A DNA stretch of 64,000 nt from Risungbinella massiliensis (GCF_000942395.1 NZ_LN812103.1:749394-813393), one strand, 5' to 3'; shown: positions 1 to 8,880, counted from the stretch's first letter. Notes: generated from the letters alone by a model not told the origin. Made by a program: numbers and translations.

Positions 1-556
1 TATTATTGGGGAATATTATTGCTCATCCTTTATCAGATGAGGAGTTGGGCTTAGAGGGTTCGATGATTACAATGGGTGTTTTGGTTATTTTATATGTGGT
101 CGGGGTATTAGTGGCTTTGCGGTGGAATGCAATAAAGAAGTTTTTTAATCCTTCGCCGATCACTCTTATTGAAAATGGACAAATCGATTACCGAAATTTA
201 CTAAAGCAAGGATAACGGTTGATTTTCTTTTGTCGGAACTACGAAAGGAAAAGACGGAAGATATCCAAAAAGTAGCACTGGCATTATGGGAACCGGGAGA
301 AACAATTTCCATATTTTTAAATCCGCAATACCAGCCTTTAACACCTGCCAATACATCCATAGCAACAAAACCTTTTGCTTTTCCAAGAGCCATTATTAAA
401 GAACGAAAGTTTGATTACGATGAGTTACTACAGCTTGGAAAAGATGAACAATGGGTTGTAAATAAGATCAGCAAAACGTACAACGTAACAATAGATGATG
501 TTTTGTTGGCAACATTGGATCAGAATGAAAATCTACAAATATTTTTATACAAGTAG
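1..556 (+). pseudogene. DUF421 (YetF-like) membrane protein, 5'-truncated by window edge and frameshifted
   Basis: Two consecutive open frames read as one DUF421 protein. The first (to 215) enters from the window edge, has one hydrophobic segment (around GVLVILYVVGVLVAL) and ends in PITLIENGQIDYRNLLKQG, the usual linker before the cytoplasmic domain. The second (from about 212, frame shifted) continues ITVDFLLSELRKE and runs to FLYK at 556. One base missing in the GG at 210-211 would join them. DUF421 proteins usually have about three N-terminal membrane helices and two cytoplasmic domains, so only the last helix is in the window. The break could be a real inactivating deletion or a sequence error. 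Function is not established in detail; some homologues act in spore envelopes. Confidence 0.75.
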
Positions 557-569
557 TATTTACACAGAG

Positions 570-640
570 AGCTTGTTGCATCATTAATTCGCGAACCAAG
601 GTGTTTCACGGAATTTTTTTATGCAACAAGCTTTTATTAT
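570..640 (+). terminator. Long-loop rho-independent terminator
   Basis: AGCTTGTTGCAT (570-581) pairs perfectly with ATGCAACAAGCT (621-632), followed by a T-rich tract. The loop is long (about 39 nt) but has an inner AATTC/GAATT pairing. It would end DUF421 transcription. Confidence 0.6.
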
Positions 641-706
641 TCAATACTAAATCATGGAGATGGTTGTTGTCTAAGATTCCAAAATGTTTTGTTGCTTCTT
701 TTACAG

Positions 707-871
707 TTATTTAGTTAAATTTTTTACTGCATTGGAAACGCGGTTCACTACTTCTTTACCGGTGTTTTCCATAGCTTCGATTGATTTCTTTGCTACGTCA
801 CTAGCTGCTTCTACGCCACGTTTTGCAGCATTGCGTGACCGGTCAGTAGCAGATTGATTTTGTTGCATCAT
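707..871 (-). CDS. Small alanine-rich helical protein (54 aa), unknown
   Basis: A 54-codon ORF, below usual length cut-offs. It is preceded by a strong Shine-Dalgarno AAGGAGGG about 6 nt before the paired ATG codons at 871/868. The protein begins MMQQNQSATDRSRNAAKRG and is hydrophilic and rich in Ala, Lys, Glu and Val, consistent with one amphipathic helix. There is no signal peptide, Cys or membrane segment. It stands alone between the DUF421 terminator and brnQ. I do not recognise the family. The strong RBS and regular composition argue that it is real. Confidence 0.6.
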   Translation of the reverse strand: MMQQNQSATDRSRNAAKRGVEAASDVAKKSIEAMENTGKEVVNRVSNAVKNLTK

Positions 872-948
872 TGGTTTCCCTCCTTATATCATTTTCAGCT
901 TAGTATAAGATGATATTCCATTGTTATTCATGTGCAGTTTAGGATAAG

Positions 949-978
949 CTCCTCCTTGATCTTAGGATTCAGGAGGAG
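949..978. terminator. Hairpin downstream of brnQ
   Basis: CTCCTCCT (949-956) pairs with AGGAGGAG (971-978) across a 14-nt loop. It lies just past the brnQ stop codon. The T-rich flank (TTTGTTTG) is on the + side, so termination of the - strand brnQ transcript is likely but imperfect. Confidence 0.4.
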
Positions 979-1007
979 TTTGTTTGAGTACCTGTACAAG
1001 TGAATCG

Positions 1008-2339
1008 TTAGACGATTTGTGCCTTCCCTTGTTTTTTCGATTTGTTGTCTGATACTTTTTCTACTACAAGACCAATGATTGTTCCAACGATCGCGGGGAT
1101 GACCCATCCAAGACCACTAGAGGCGAGAGGAAGGGAGTCTATGAAAGGCTGAATCGGTCCCAAATGGAATCCGAAGGCTTTTACTCCATCGAATATGGCT
1201 ACGATTCCAGTGAAGAGGACAGCACTTCCGTAGACTTTTTTGGAACCTTTCAGGTATTTATCAAAAAAGACCAGAGTGATTAGGACAATTGTAATCGGAT
1301 AGGCAGTTACCAGGAATGGAGCAGAGATCGTTAGAATTTGATTCAAACCAAGATTGGAAACGGTAAATCCAACCAGAGAGATAAGGATTACAACCATATG
1401 ATAGCTCAGTTTTGGCATCAGCTTGGAGAAGTATTGTCCACACGCTGTGGTCAGTCCTACTACGGTAGTAAAGCAAGCTAAGGTGAAAATCAAGCCTAGT
1501 AGCACTGTACCACCCGATCCAAATAAATAGCTAGAGGAAACGACGAGGATCTCTACTCCGTTTTCATAGGTCCCAACAGACATCTTTGTTCCAATGATTC
1601 CGAGGGAGATATAAACAAGAGCGAGAATCAATCCAGCAATAAATCCTGCTTTAATAGTGTTTTTCGTCAATTGTCCGCGATCTTGTACTCCTTTTTGGTG
1701 AATTGCAGTCATGATCACGATCCCATAAGCAAGAGATCCAAGGGCGTCCAAGGTAGCATATCCTTCAATAAATCCTTTAAAGAAAGACCCGGATTGATAG
1801 GCTTCTGTAGGTGCTTGGACAGGAGAGTCCAGATAAATAAAACCTGCTACACACAAAATCAAGATTGCTACTAGCAACGTAGGAGTGATTAAGCGGCCCA
1901 TAAATTCCGACATTTTGGATGGATTCAGACTAACTAGGCATGTGATCAGAAAGAAAACTCCGATAAATACAGCTAGTAAGATCGGGGAAGTTCCAACTGA
2001 CTCTCCGAGAAAAGGCTTGACTCCCATCTCATAAGCTACGGTAGCATTACGTGGAATCGCTAAGAATGGCCCGATACAGAGATAGATGATTACCATGAAT
2101 ATTTTGCTAAAGATAGGATTTACACGATTTCCGATCGCCTGTGCTCCCCCTGTTGTTAAAGCGACAGCTACTAGGACGACCACTGGTAAACCAACTCCTG
2201 TAGCGATAAATCCAGTGATAGCTAGCCAATAGGAGGTACCTGATTGATCTCCTAAAAAGGGTGGGAACATTAAGTTTCCGGCACCAAAGTACATGGAAAA
2301 TAGCATAAGTCCGATAAAAAATGTGTCTGTTTTCTTCAT
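1008..2339 (-). CDS. brnQ: Branched-chain amino acid transport system II carrier protein
   Basis: A 443-residue polytopic membrane protein of the LIVCS family, which imports Leu, Ile and Val with a cation. The N-terminus carries the family signature GLMLFSMYFGAGNLMFPP, and about 12 hydrophobic segments follow. The length matches BrnQ homologues. It is monocistronic on the - strand, downstream of a T-box leader, so expression should rise when a branched-chain tRNA is uncharged. The start ATG at 2339 follows AAAAGGGAGAG. No defects are visible. Confidence 0.93.
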   Translation of the reverse strand: MKKTDTFFIGLMLFSMYFGAGNLMFPPFLGDQSGTSYWLAITGFIATGVGLPVVVLVAVALTTGGAQAIGNRVNPIFSKIFMVIIYLCIGPFLAIPRNATVAYEMGVKPFLGESVGTSPILLAVFIGVFFLITCLVSLNPSKMSEFMGRLITPTLLVAILILCVAGFIYLDSPVQAPTEAYQSGSFFKGFIEGYATLDALGSLAYGIVIMTAIHQKGVQDRGQLTKNTIKAGFIAGLILALVYISLGIIGTKMSVGTYENGVEILVVSSSYLFGSGGTVLLGLIFTLACFTTVVGLTTACGQYFSKLMPKLSYHMVVILISLVGFTVSNLGLNQILTISAPFLVTAYPITIVLITLVFFDKYLKGSKKVYGSAVLFTGIVAIFDGVKAFGFHLGPIQPFIDSLPLASSGLGWVIPAIVGTIIGLVVEKVSDNKSKKQGKAQIV

Positions 2340-2370
2340 CTTGTGTTCTCTCCCTTTTGTTTTTTTGGAA

Positions 2371-2648
2371 ATAAAAAACTCGTCCCCTCCAATTAGGGAC
2401 GAGTTGTACCTCGCGTTACCACCCTAGTTCCGCAACTTATCTAAATTGCGACACTCGATCAACGTACTTGTTCATACGTGTTCCTAGTAACGGGGAACAG
2501 CCCGACAAAGCTTACTAATGGTTCAGCTTTGCATCTCGGAGATGAGTTTCGAATAAGTCTGAACATCGACTTTCCAGCAACCGTCGATTCTCTGGTGATC
2601 AGGGTCTCACTCTACTTGTTCTCGTCAAAGATGTTGAATTAATATTGG
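2371..2648 (-). ncRNA. T-box riboswitch leader of brnQ
   Basis: On the - strand the T-box core AGGGTGGTAACGCGAGG occupies 2425-2409. It is followed by a terminator stem (2405-2377, AACTCGTCCC paired with GGGACGAGTT) and six Ts. Upstream is a Stem I-like region with GGTTGCTGGAAAGTCGAT. Candidate specifier triplets CTC (Leu) and ATC (Ile) overlap in ACTCATCTCC near 2545-2555. Both would fit a branched-chain transporter; CTC followed by A fits the usual purine-after-specifier pattern slightly better. The core reads GGTAACGCG where GGTACCGCG is usual. Confidence 0.88.
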
Positions 2649-2653
2649 GATTA

Positions 2654-2682
2654 AGAATAGCAGGTGTAAGTTTGGTTAGCAA
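2654..2682 (-). promoter_or_regulatory. SigA-type promoter of the brnQ T-box leader
   Basis: TTGCTA (-35, 2682-2677) and TATTCT (-10, 2659-2654) are separated by 17 nt, which places the start near 2648, at the 5' end of the T-box leader. Confidence 0.6.
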
Positions 2683-2826
2683 TACTTTTATATGATTGGG
2701 TATAATTGCTATTTATAATAAAAAGTCAATTTATCATGGTTATCTCTTGGAAAAGGGAGCTATTTTTTTGCGATAAAGGTCGGTACAATAAGACTTGGGC
2801 TTATATAGAAAGGACCGACAAATATT

Positions 2827-5800
2827 ATGACAAAAACGCTACATCAAATAGAAGAACGATTAAAACTCTTTGCATATCAGTTAGGTCAAGCAAATGATGT
2901 GTCACACCTAGATCAGGTGTTGGATTTGTATCAAAAATGGCAAAATCAAGAGTTAGCAGTTGCCTTTTGTGGGCATTTTTCAGCAGGAAAATCCTCTTTG
3001 ATCAACTCACTGTATGATAAAAAATTGTTACCTACCAGTCCAATTCCTACTAGTGCCAATGTAGTAAAAGTACGGCGTGGAGAAGATCAAACTATCGTAC
3101 TTACTCAAGCAGGTGAGGAGCTAGTCTATACTGGCACAGATGGAGAAGAAGAACTTACCCGCCTGGCTCGTGATGGGGCAGAGGTCGCGATGATCACGAT
3201 CTCACGAGAAGATGTGGCATTGCCAAGTGGAATAGCACTCTTGGATACACCAGGGATTGACTCGACAGATAGCGCTCACCAACTAGCGACAGAGAAAGCG
3301 CTCCACCTCGCAGATCTATTGTTTTATGTGATGGATTATCATCATGTCCAATCAGAAGTGAACCATCAGTTTTTACGTCAACTAGCTGATCGAGGGAAGA
3401 AAATTTTCCTCATAGTACACCAGATTGATAAACACCACGAAGAAGAACTTTCTTTTGAAAAGTATCGAACTGAATTGGAAGGGTCCTTTCAGTCTTGGGA
3501 TATTCCGTATGACACAATTTTTTATACCAGCTTACGTGGACATGATTTGGCTTTTAATCAGATAGTCCAATTAAAAGAACTTCTCGATTCTCTTCCTAGT
3601 GACCGTGAGGAGCTACTTCGGAAATCAATTGAGATAGAATTGGAACACATACAGGAACAACATTTAGAGTGGTGGAAAAAAGAGCAGCAATTAACACTAG
3701 AGGAAAATGACTGTACAGCCGAGGAATTAGCAGATAAAAAACAGGTGTTAGAACTAGATGGTCAGAAGTGGAAGCAACTTGTAACCGATGTCGAAAAGAA
3801 TTGGCAACGTGATTTGGAGGCCATCCTTCAAAATGCTTATCTGATGCCGGCTTCTTTACGTGATGATGCAAAACGGTACTTGGATTCCATGCAGTCCTCA
3901 TTTAAGGTGGGGTTTTTTGGTTCCAAACGAAAGACAGAAGTGGAACGTCAGAGACGATTAGAAGTGTTCCAAAAGAAGTTGAATGAAGTGATACAATCAC
4001 AGATCGAAGTACATGTGAAGCAAATGCTCACTCAATTAATGGAACGGACACCAGAAGCAGCTTCGACCTGGAAAGCAAATATTTATCAACATTCGTTTGC
4101 AATTTCGACAGATGAGCTAGCAGGGTATCGTCGAGAAGGAGTCGATACGTCTGGAAATGCTTTGCTGAACTACACAGCAGAAGTAGCGGAAGGGATTCAG
4201 AAGAAGACGAAACAGTATGTTCGATCTATATGGATCGATCGATTGCTCCCTTTGTGGAAACAAGAGCAAACACGCCAATATACAGATTGGCAATCAAAAC
4301 AAGATGAGCTTCGACAATTGGAAAAACAGATCCTACTAGTGCAAGAACAAACAGAACAGCTACTGGAGTATCAGAAATTGTTTTTGGACAGAACACATAC
4401 CTCACCAGCTGATGGTTTAGAGAAGGTGGATAAGTGGCTTCAACAGGCATGGTTGGATAAAAAGGTTAGGAGGATCCAAGAGCAAGAAGTATCAAGCCAA
4501 TCAGAGAATAATGATATAGAAGAGGAAATAGAAGAGAAGAGACCAGAAAAGGCATCAGATCACATAGCCGAGAAACAGCCTTCTTTGGAAGAGATCGGCC
4601 AGTATCTAGAGGAGTTAAAGAAAATACCATCTCTTGGTTCATTTACACGTGACCTACTAGAAAAGAAAGAACGTTTCGAGAATCGTTCGTTCCTTGTTGC
4701 TCTATTTGGAGCATTTAGTGCAGGGAAATCCTCTTTTGCGAATGCACTTAGTAGACTAAACATTCTTCCTGTCTCGCCACATCCTACAACAGCTACGATT
4801 ACACAAGTATTGCCACCGACTGAATCATATCCAGATGGTACGGCGGTTGTTTATTTTCAAAAGGAAGAGACCCTTTTAAGAGAACTCCAGACCTCACTAC
4901 AGCACTTCCGTAAGAAACCAACTAGTTTAGTAGAAGCGCTGAAGATGATTAGGCAAGTATTAGGGCGACAAGAGTATACAACACTACAAAAAATGACGGT
5001 TCCATTTATCACGGCTGTAGCTACCCACTTTCAGGGTATCGAAAGTCAACTTGGAGCTCAAATCGTAATCTCCTTAGAAGAGTTGCGAGAGTATGTAGCC
5101 AAAGAAGAGACTTCCTGTTTTATTGAGCGAGTGGAGGTTTACCGGGATACGCCTCTGACGAGAAGAGGGATTTTTCTAGTTGATACCCCAGGAGCGGATT
5201 CTATTCACTCTCGACATACGGAGATGGCCTTCCGCTATATGAAAGAAGCGGATGCTCTCTTTTTTCTTACTTACTACACACATGCTTTTTCCCGTGCAGA
5301 TCAAGAGCTCCTCATTCAAATGGGACGGGTGCGGAGTGCGATTGAGATGGATAAGATGTTTTTTGTGGTGAATGCATCGGATCTAGCTGAATCAGTAGAG
5401 GAGCAGCATGCTGTATGTAGTTATGTAGAACGTGAGCTTCGTAAATTTGGGATTGCGTCACCAAGGCTATTTCCAGTCTCTAGTAAATTAGCGATTGATC
5501 CTCAAACTCGAGGGGAATCACACATAGACGCATTAGAGGAAGCATTCTTTCACTTTTTGGATCATGAGTTATCGCAAGTCGCTCTAACCCAAATGGAAAC
5601 AGTTTTGAAGCGTGCCAAAGAATGGGGAACAGAATTATTGGATAGTGCCAAGCGGGGACAAAGTGAGTTAGAAGAGCGAAAAAGGTGTCTGGAACAAGAG
5701 CATCAAGAGATTCGTGAAATGATTCAATTGGTAGATGTACGAGGTATAAAGGGAGCGATGGAACAAGAGTGGTTGGAGCTATTCTATTATGTGAAACAAC

Positions 5801-6426
5801 GGATTATATTGCGTTTGAGAGAAGAGCTAAAAGAGATTTTCCACCCATCTGTTCTTTCTCTCTCCGGAACGAGTAAGATTCGTGAAAAGCTACTCCTATG
5901 TATTGAAGAGACGATCCAGTTTATGCGACATGAACTCGTCCAAGAGATGCGAGCTACTAGCCTAAGAGCCTCTCTCTTTGTCAAACGAGAGTTGGAACAG
6001 GCAGGAGAACGCCTACAAGATCAGTGCCAAAACCGGTACCAACGAACGCCATTTTCTTGGCCAGAATTTGAGAATATATCGGAACATACGGTAGCTACTC
6101 CATGGGAAGAGATGGAACCGACCCATTTCCGTGAGTTACTTCCTCTGTTCCGTAACCCTAAAGCCTTTTTTGAACAGAATGAAAAGGAACGTTTCTATGA
6201 GCGATGTTTAGAGTTATGGGAGCGAGAGTTAAGTCAGTGGCTAGATTCGATTCAAGGTGAATTTCAAAATCATTATGAGATGCAATTAGATAATGATTGG
6301 GAAGTTACGTATCATACTACTTTAGAAGAATTGGAGAGTTACTATGCACAACTAACCTCCACGACGGGTCTTTCGCAATCGGAACAAAATCAAATACAAG
6401 CAATACTACCCAAGCTACCATCTTAA
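2827..6426 (+). CDS. dynA: Dynamin-like membrane fusion GTPase with two GTPase modules
   Basis: A 1199-residue protein with two dynamin modules in tandem. P-loops are GHFSAGKS (about residues 49-56) and GAFSAGKS (about 629-636), with G3 motifs DTPGIDS (about 140) and DTPGADS (about 786). Long helical, coiled-coil-rich stretches follow each GTPase head. Length and internal duplication match Bacillus DynA (YpbR, about 1193 aa), which tethers and fuses membranes and contributes to phage and pore-former tolerance. The ATG at 2827 follows AGAAAGGA. It is monocistronic, ended by a strong terminator. An ordinary complete copy. Confidence 0.93.
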   Translation: MTKTLHQIEERLKLFAYQLGQANDVSHLDQVLDLYQKWQNQELAVAFCGHFSAGKSSLINSLYDKKLLPTSPIPTSANVVKVRRGEDQTIVLTQAGEELVYTGTDGEEELTRLARDGAEVAMITISREDVALPSGIALLDTPGIDSTDSAHQLATEKALHLADLLFYVMDYHHVQSEVNHQFLRQLADRGKKIFLIVHQIDKHHEEELSFEKYRTELEGSFQSWDIPYDTIFYTSLRGHDLAFNQIVQLKELLDSLPSDREELLRKSIEIELEHIQEQHLEWWKKEQQLTLEENDCTAEELADKKQVLELDGQKWKQLVTDVEKNWQRDLEAILQNAYLMPASLRDDAKRYLDSMQSSFKVGFFGSKRKTEVERQRRLEVFQKKLNEVIQSQIEVHVKQMLTQLMERTPEAASTWKANIYQHSFAISTDELAGYRREGVDTSGNALLNYTAEVAEGIQKKTKQYVRSIWIDRLLPLWKQEQTRQYTDWQSKQDELRQLEKQILLVQEQTEQLLEYQKLFLDRTHTSPADGLEKVDKWLQQAWLDKKVRRIQEQEVSSQSENNDIEEEIEEKRPEKASDHIAEKQPSLEEIGQYLEELKKIPSLGSFTRDLLEKKERFENRSFLVALFGAFSAGKSSFANALSRLNILPVSPHPTTATITQVLPPTESYPDGTAVVYFQKEETLLRELQTSLQHFRKKPTSLVEALKMIRQVLGRQEYTTLQKMTVPFITAVATHFQGIESQLGAQIVISLEELREYVAKEETSCFIERVEVYRDTPLTRRGIFLVDTPGADSIHSRHTEMAFRYMKEADALFFLTYYTHAFSRADQELLIQMGRVRSAIEMDKMFFVVNASDLAESVEEQHAVCSYVERELRKFGIASPRLFPVSSKLAIDPQTRGESHIDALEEAFFHFLDHELSQVALTQMETVLKRAKEWGTELLDSAKRGQSELEERKRCLEQEHQEIREMIQLVDVRGIKGAMEQEWLELFYYVKQRIILRLREELKEIFHPSVLSLSGTSKIREKLLLCIEETIQFMRHELVQEMRATSLRASLFVKRELEQAGERLQDQCQNRYQRTPFSWPEFENISEHTVATPWEEMEPTHFRELLPLFRNPKAFFEQNEKERFYERCLELWERELSQWLDSIQGEFQNHYEMQLDNDWEVTYHTTLEELESYYAQLTSTTGLSQSEQNQIQAILPKLPS

Positions 6427-6432
6427 ATAGGA

Positions 6433-6467
6433 GAGCGACGGATCATTAGATCCGTCGCTCTTTATTT
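6433..6467 (+). terminator. Terminator of dynA
   Basis: A perfect 12-bp stem GAGCGACGGATC / GATCCGTCGCTC with a 4-nt ATTA loop, followed by TTTATTT. It lies between convergent genes. Confidence 0.92.
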
Positions 6468-6468
6468 G

Positions 6469-7104
6469 TCAGGAGAGGATGGAAGCCATATTGAATATGA
6501 TGAACGGAACAACAGTATTAAAAAGAGGGGTAAAAACATAGTTGCCAAGTGGAGTAATTGCTAATAAGAGAAATACAAAGACGCCATACATCTCATACTC
6601 AGACAATTTGGCACGGTAACGATTTGGGAGTAGATCTTCTACTATGCGGTAACCATCCAATGGAGGTAGAGGAATTAGATTAAAAACGAATAAACTGACA
6701 TTTAGGAAGATATTAATTTGGAAAAACTGATCTAGGATGGAATTTGAGATTGGTGAAAACTGGTAAGTTGCCATGAAGAGAAAACAAAGTACAAGGTTGG
6801 TCAAAGGTCCAGCTACCGAGACGAGAACACCAGCTAATCGAGGTTTACGGAAATAAAAGCGATTTACTGGAACAGGACGAGCCCATCCAAACCCTACTAA
6901 AAAGATCATCAATGTACCAATTGGATCTAGATGACGTAAGGGATTTAACGTGACTCTTCCTTGTTGATGGGCAGTAGGGTCTCCAAAACGGTATGCCACA
7001 TAAGCATGGGCGAACTCGTGCAAAGATAAAGCGATGATAAGCGCGATAATGACAAATGGTAATTGACTTAGTGGATAAGCTAAGAAACTTTCTAGTCCGT
7101 CCAA
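6469..7104 (-). CDS. Site-2 protease family (M50) membrane zinc metalloprotease
   Basis: A 211-residue multi-pass protein. The zinc motif HEFAH lies near residue 29 in SLHEFAHAYVAYRFGDPTA, and the second conserved block LPPLDGYRIVEDLL carries the Asp ligand. These are the hallmarks of compact M50 proteases (YwhC-like). It is expected to cleave substrates within the membrane, but the substrate is unknown. The start is TTG at 7104, eight nt after AGGGGGA; no ATG suits better. It is convergent with dynA. Confidence 0.85.
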   Translation of the reverse strand: MDGLESFLAYPLSQLPFVIIALIIALSLHEFAHAYVAYRFGDPTAHQQGRVTLNPLRHLDPIGTLMIFLVGFGWARPVPVNRFYFRKPRLAGVLVSVAGPLTNLVLCFLFMATYQFSPISNSILDQFFQINIFLNVSLFVFNLIPLPPLDGYRIVEDLLPNRYRAKLSEYEMYGVFVFLLLAITPLGNYVFTPLFNTVVPFIIFNMASILS

Positions 7105-7261
7105 AAACGAATCCCCCTAGATAGATAACATTTATTTTCAGAATGTTATACAAGATTATCATGGTCTAATGGCTAATAAGACCCCGATATGGCCAGCAAT
7201 ACTCAGTCAGTAATGAATAAAGTCCCACTAAATGAAATTTCACTTTACTAAAGTATATCAG

Positions 7262-7297
7262 ACAAGGGAGTCAATCGAACGACTCCCTTGTGTTTTT
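7262..7297. terminator. Bidirectional-looking terminator after the DUF1885 gene
   Basis: ACAAGGGAGTC (7262-7272) pairs with GACTCCCTTGT (7281-7291). The T-run is on the + side, but the hairpin directly follows the stop of the - strand gene at 7296. Confidence 0.65.
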
Positions 7298-7712
7298 ATC
7301 TTTTTGCTTGAAAGTACATGGTACGATCATTAAACATGGTTAACTCGCCTTGTACTTCTTTGGCAAGGAATTTTGCGTATTCATTTGCCTTTGAGATGTC
7401 GCCATGAGTGGCTCGATCTGGAAGAACGATCTGTATGTACTCTACTCCCGTTTCGTCCTCTTTTCCCGTCCCCATGACAAGGTAATAATAAGCAGAGGGA
7501 TCTTTTCCTTTTAACAAGAGATAGGTGATTCCGTCTTGTTGATGTTTTTCGATCTCATATGGAAAAGCAGCTGCTTCATAGTCCCATTGTAACTGTTCGC
7601 CCGTTTTTTTCATTCGACTTCGGTATGTTTGGAGCAATTCTTGTAATCCATCGAGATTAATCTCGGTTTGTTTGGCACCTGGTACTAACCGTATATAGGA
7701 ACTCTTTTTCAC
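7296..7712 (-). CDS. DUF1885 family protein
   Basis: A 138-residue soluble protein beginning KKSSYIRLVPG and containing LLLKGKDPSAYYYLVMGTG and EYAKFLAKEVQGELTMFN, which I recognise as the Bacillaceae DUF1885 family (function unknown). The GTG start at 7712 is preceded by AAGGAG with good spacing. It is the only gene between two terminator-like hairpins. No catalytic motif is visible. Confidence 0.7.
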   Translation of the reverse strand: MKKSSYIRLVPGAKQTEINLDGLQELLQTYRSRMKKTGEQLQWDYEAAAFPYEIEKHQQDGITYLLLKGKDPSAYYYLVMGTGKEDETGVEYIQIVLPDRATHGDISKANEYAKFLAKEVQGELTMFNDRTMYFQAKR

Positions 7713-8002
7713 CTCGACACACTCCTTGGGAATAAAGGTTAAGTAACGATAGAGTATGTTGCATATTAGACCTAAGCCAGGGCTTTCCCCTTTTTTCGAT
7801 GTGACTATGAATGAAGGAAGCCGGGGTAGAAAAGAAACCGGCTAAAACGACCGTCAGGCCTACATCTAATAAAACTAAATGCAACAACCGCATGTACTCA
7901 TAGTAGCATGTACTCATTTGCTAATTCAAACTTATGTGCATAATTTTGAATATTGTGCTAAAATTATGTTGAAATATTTTGGAGATAAAGGTAGTAGATT
8001 CC

Positions 8003-8470
8003 ATGCAAAAAGCAGATTTATTAGATGAGCTCCGTGCAGAGATCGGACTCATGTCTGATCGGTACCCGACTGAATTCTCTATCTTTTATAAGTTTGTCTG
8101 TACCTCCATCTTTCAAAGTATACGAGAGTATGTCAGTGTATCCCTTTATATTCCGGAAGAAGGGTTTTTTCGAAGGGAATACCATGCGGGAGAAAGTGTT
8201 TTTCCTATTATTCTTCCCTTTGGAGATGATCTTCTAACATTAGCAGGGATGAGAGGGGGATTGCTCTGGGAAAAAAGAAAACATTATCATTTTGTTGCGT
8301 ATCCTTTTTATCGAGGACATCATCTCGCCGGAGTTCTCTTGATCCTAACAGTAGAAGATCACAAGCTAGAAGAAGAGGAAGTTCTTTTTTTGGGTGAGCT
8401 GATCCATTTGTTTGAGAATAAAGAAAACATGGATTTACTAGATATGGATGATGAAGGAGAGCTCGGATAA
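8003..8470 (+). CDS. GAF-like domain protein
   Basis: About 155 residues. The fold suggested by the sequence (helix, then YVSVSLYIPEEGFFRREYHAG, then YHFVAYPFYRGHHLAGVLLIL) resembles a single GAF sensor domain with no output domain. The ATG at 8003 is one choice; an in-frame TTG at 7979 would add eight residues. AAAGG lies 11 nt before the ATG and GGAG about 20 nt before, so the start is uncertain. The acidic tail ends at a terminator that overlaps the stop codon. Ligand and partner are unknown. Confidence 0.6.
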   Translation: MQKADLLDELRAEIGLMSDRYPTEFSIFYKFVCTSIFQSIREYVSVSLYIPEEGFFRREYHAGESVFPIILPFGDDLLTLAGMRGGLLWEKRKHYHFVAYPFYRGHHLAGVLLILTVEDHKLEEEEVLFLGELIHLFENKENMDLLDMDDEGELG

Positions 8471-8486
8471 CCGACTCTCTTTTTTG
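8457..8486 (+). terminator. Terminator overlapping the stop codon of the GAF-like gene
   Basis: GAGAGCTCGG / CCGACTCTC stem with an ATAA loop (the loop contains the stop codon), then TTTTTT. Confidence 0.8.
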
Positions 8487-8549
8487 CTTTTCTATGGATC
8501 AAGTTGTATAAAATGCAGCGTTGAAAGAATTTGAAAATAAGAAAACGGG

Positions 8550-8578
8550 TTGACATAATTAGTGTGTAATAATATATT
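8550..8578 (+). promoter_or_regulatory. Promoter of the SR1-like RNA
   Basis: A consensus TTGACA (8550-8555), a 17-nt spacer and TATATT (8573-8578). GTGTGTAATA and GGTGTAACAC around and after the -10 are possible CcpN operator half-sites, by analogy with Bacillus sr1. That last point is inference. Confidence 0.75.
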
Positions 8579-8663
8579 AATTGGTGTAACACATTAAAAA
8601 ATGTAAGCGGTATTATTCGTTATATAAGGTATATATAGTACATGATGGACAGGAGGAGCTAGG

Positions 8664-8795
8664 ATGTTGGGGATTATCGTTTGCCAAGAATGTGAGGATG
8701 TTTTAGAGTATATTGAGAGTGAAAAGGTCCATGTTCTCTATGCTAAGTGTACTAGTTGCCATACCGAAAAAAAGACTGAAGAAACAATTAGCTAA
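8664..8795 (+). CDS. SR1P family GapA-binding peptide (43 aa)
   Basis: A 43-codon ORF with AGGAGGAGCT six nt before the ATG. It begins MLGIIVCQECEDVLEYIE and continues SEKVHVLYAKCTSCH, matching the SR1P pattern of IVCQxC, an acidic helix, then LYxxCxxC. The two Cys pairs could bind a metal. In B. subtilis SR1P binds GapA and promotes its interaction with RNase J1. It is too short for most gene finders. The start and frame are well supported. Confidence 0.8.
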   Translation: MLGIIVCQECEDVLEYIESEKVHVLYAKCTSCHTEKKTEETIS

Positions 8796-8844
8796 GTTAA
8801 CTATTTAGTATGTCATAATTAATTCATTCATTATAGAGTAAAAA

Positions 8845-8880
8845 AGCAACCTCCAATGATGCCCTGGAGGTTGCTTTTTT
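8845..8880 (+). terminator. Terminator of the SR1-like RNA
   Basis: A perfect 10-bp stem AGCAACCTCC / GGAGGTTGCT with an 11-nt loop, then TTTTTT. Confidence 0.92.

Larger units (their letters stand above)
8585..8880 (+). ncRNA. sr1: SR1-like dual-function regulatory RNA (approximate ends)
   Basis: The unit has its own consensus promoter, a short ORF of the SR1P type and a strong terminator, giving a transcript of about 300 nt. In Bacillus subtilis SR1 is a base-pairing RNA against ahrC mRNA and also encodes SR1P. I see the coding part and the architecture. The base-pairing role here is inferred from the family and not shown. Confidence 0.65.

Noticed and set aside
2701-2706. A TATAAT upstream of dynA considered as its -10
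   Set aside because: No -35-like hexamer at 16-18 nt and no TG extension, so it is not reported as a promoter.
7657-7917. An 86-codon - strand frame (MSTCYYEYMRLLHLV...) overlapping the DUF1885 gene
   Set aside because: No ribosome site, overlaps the well-supported DUF1885 start and has non-coding-like composition after the first 25 residues.
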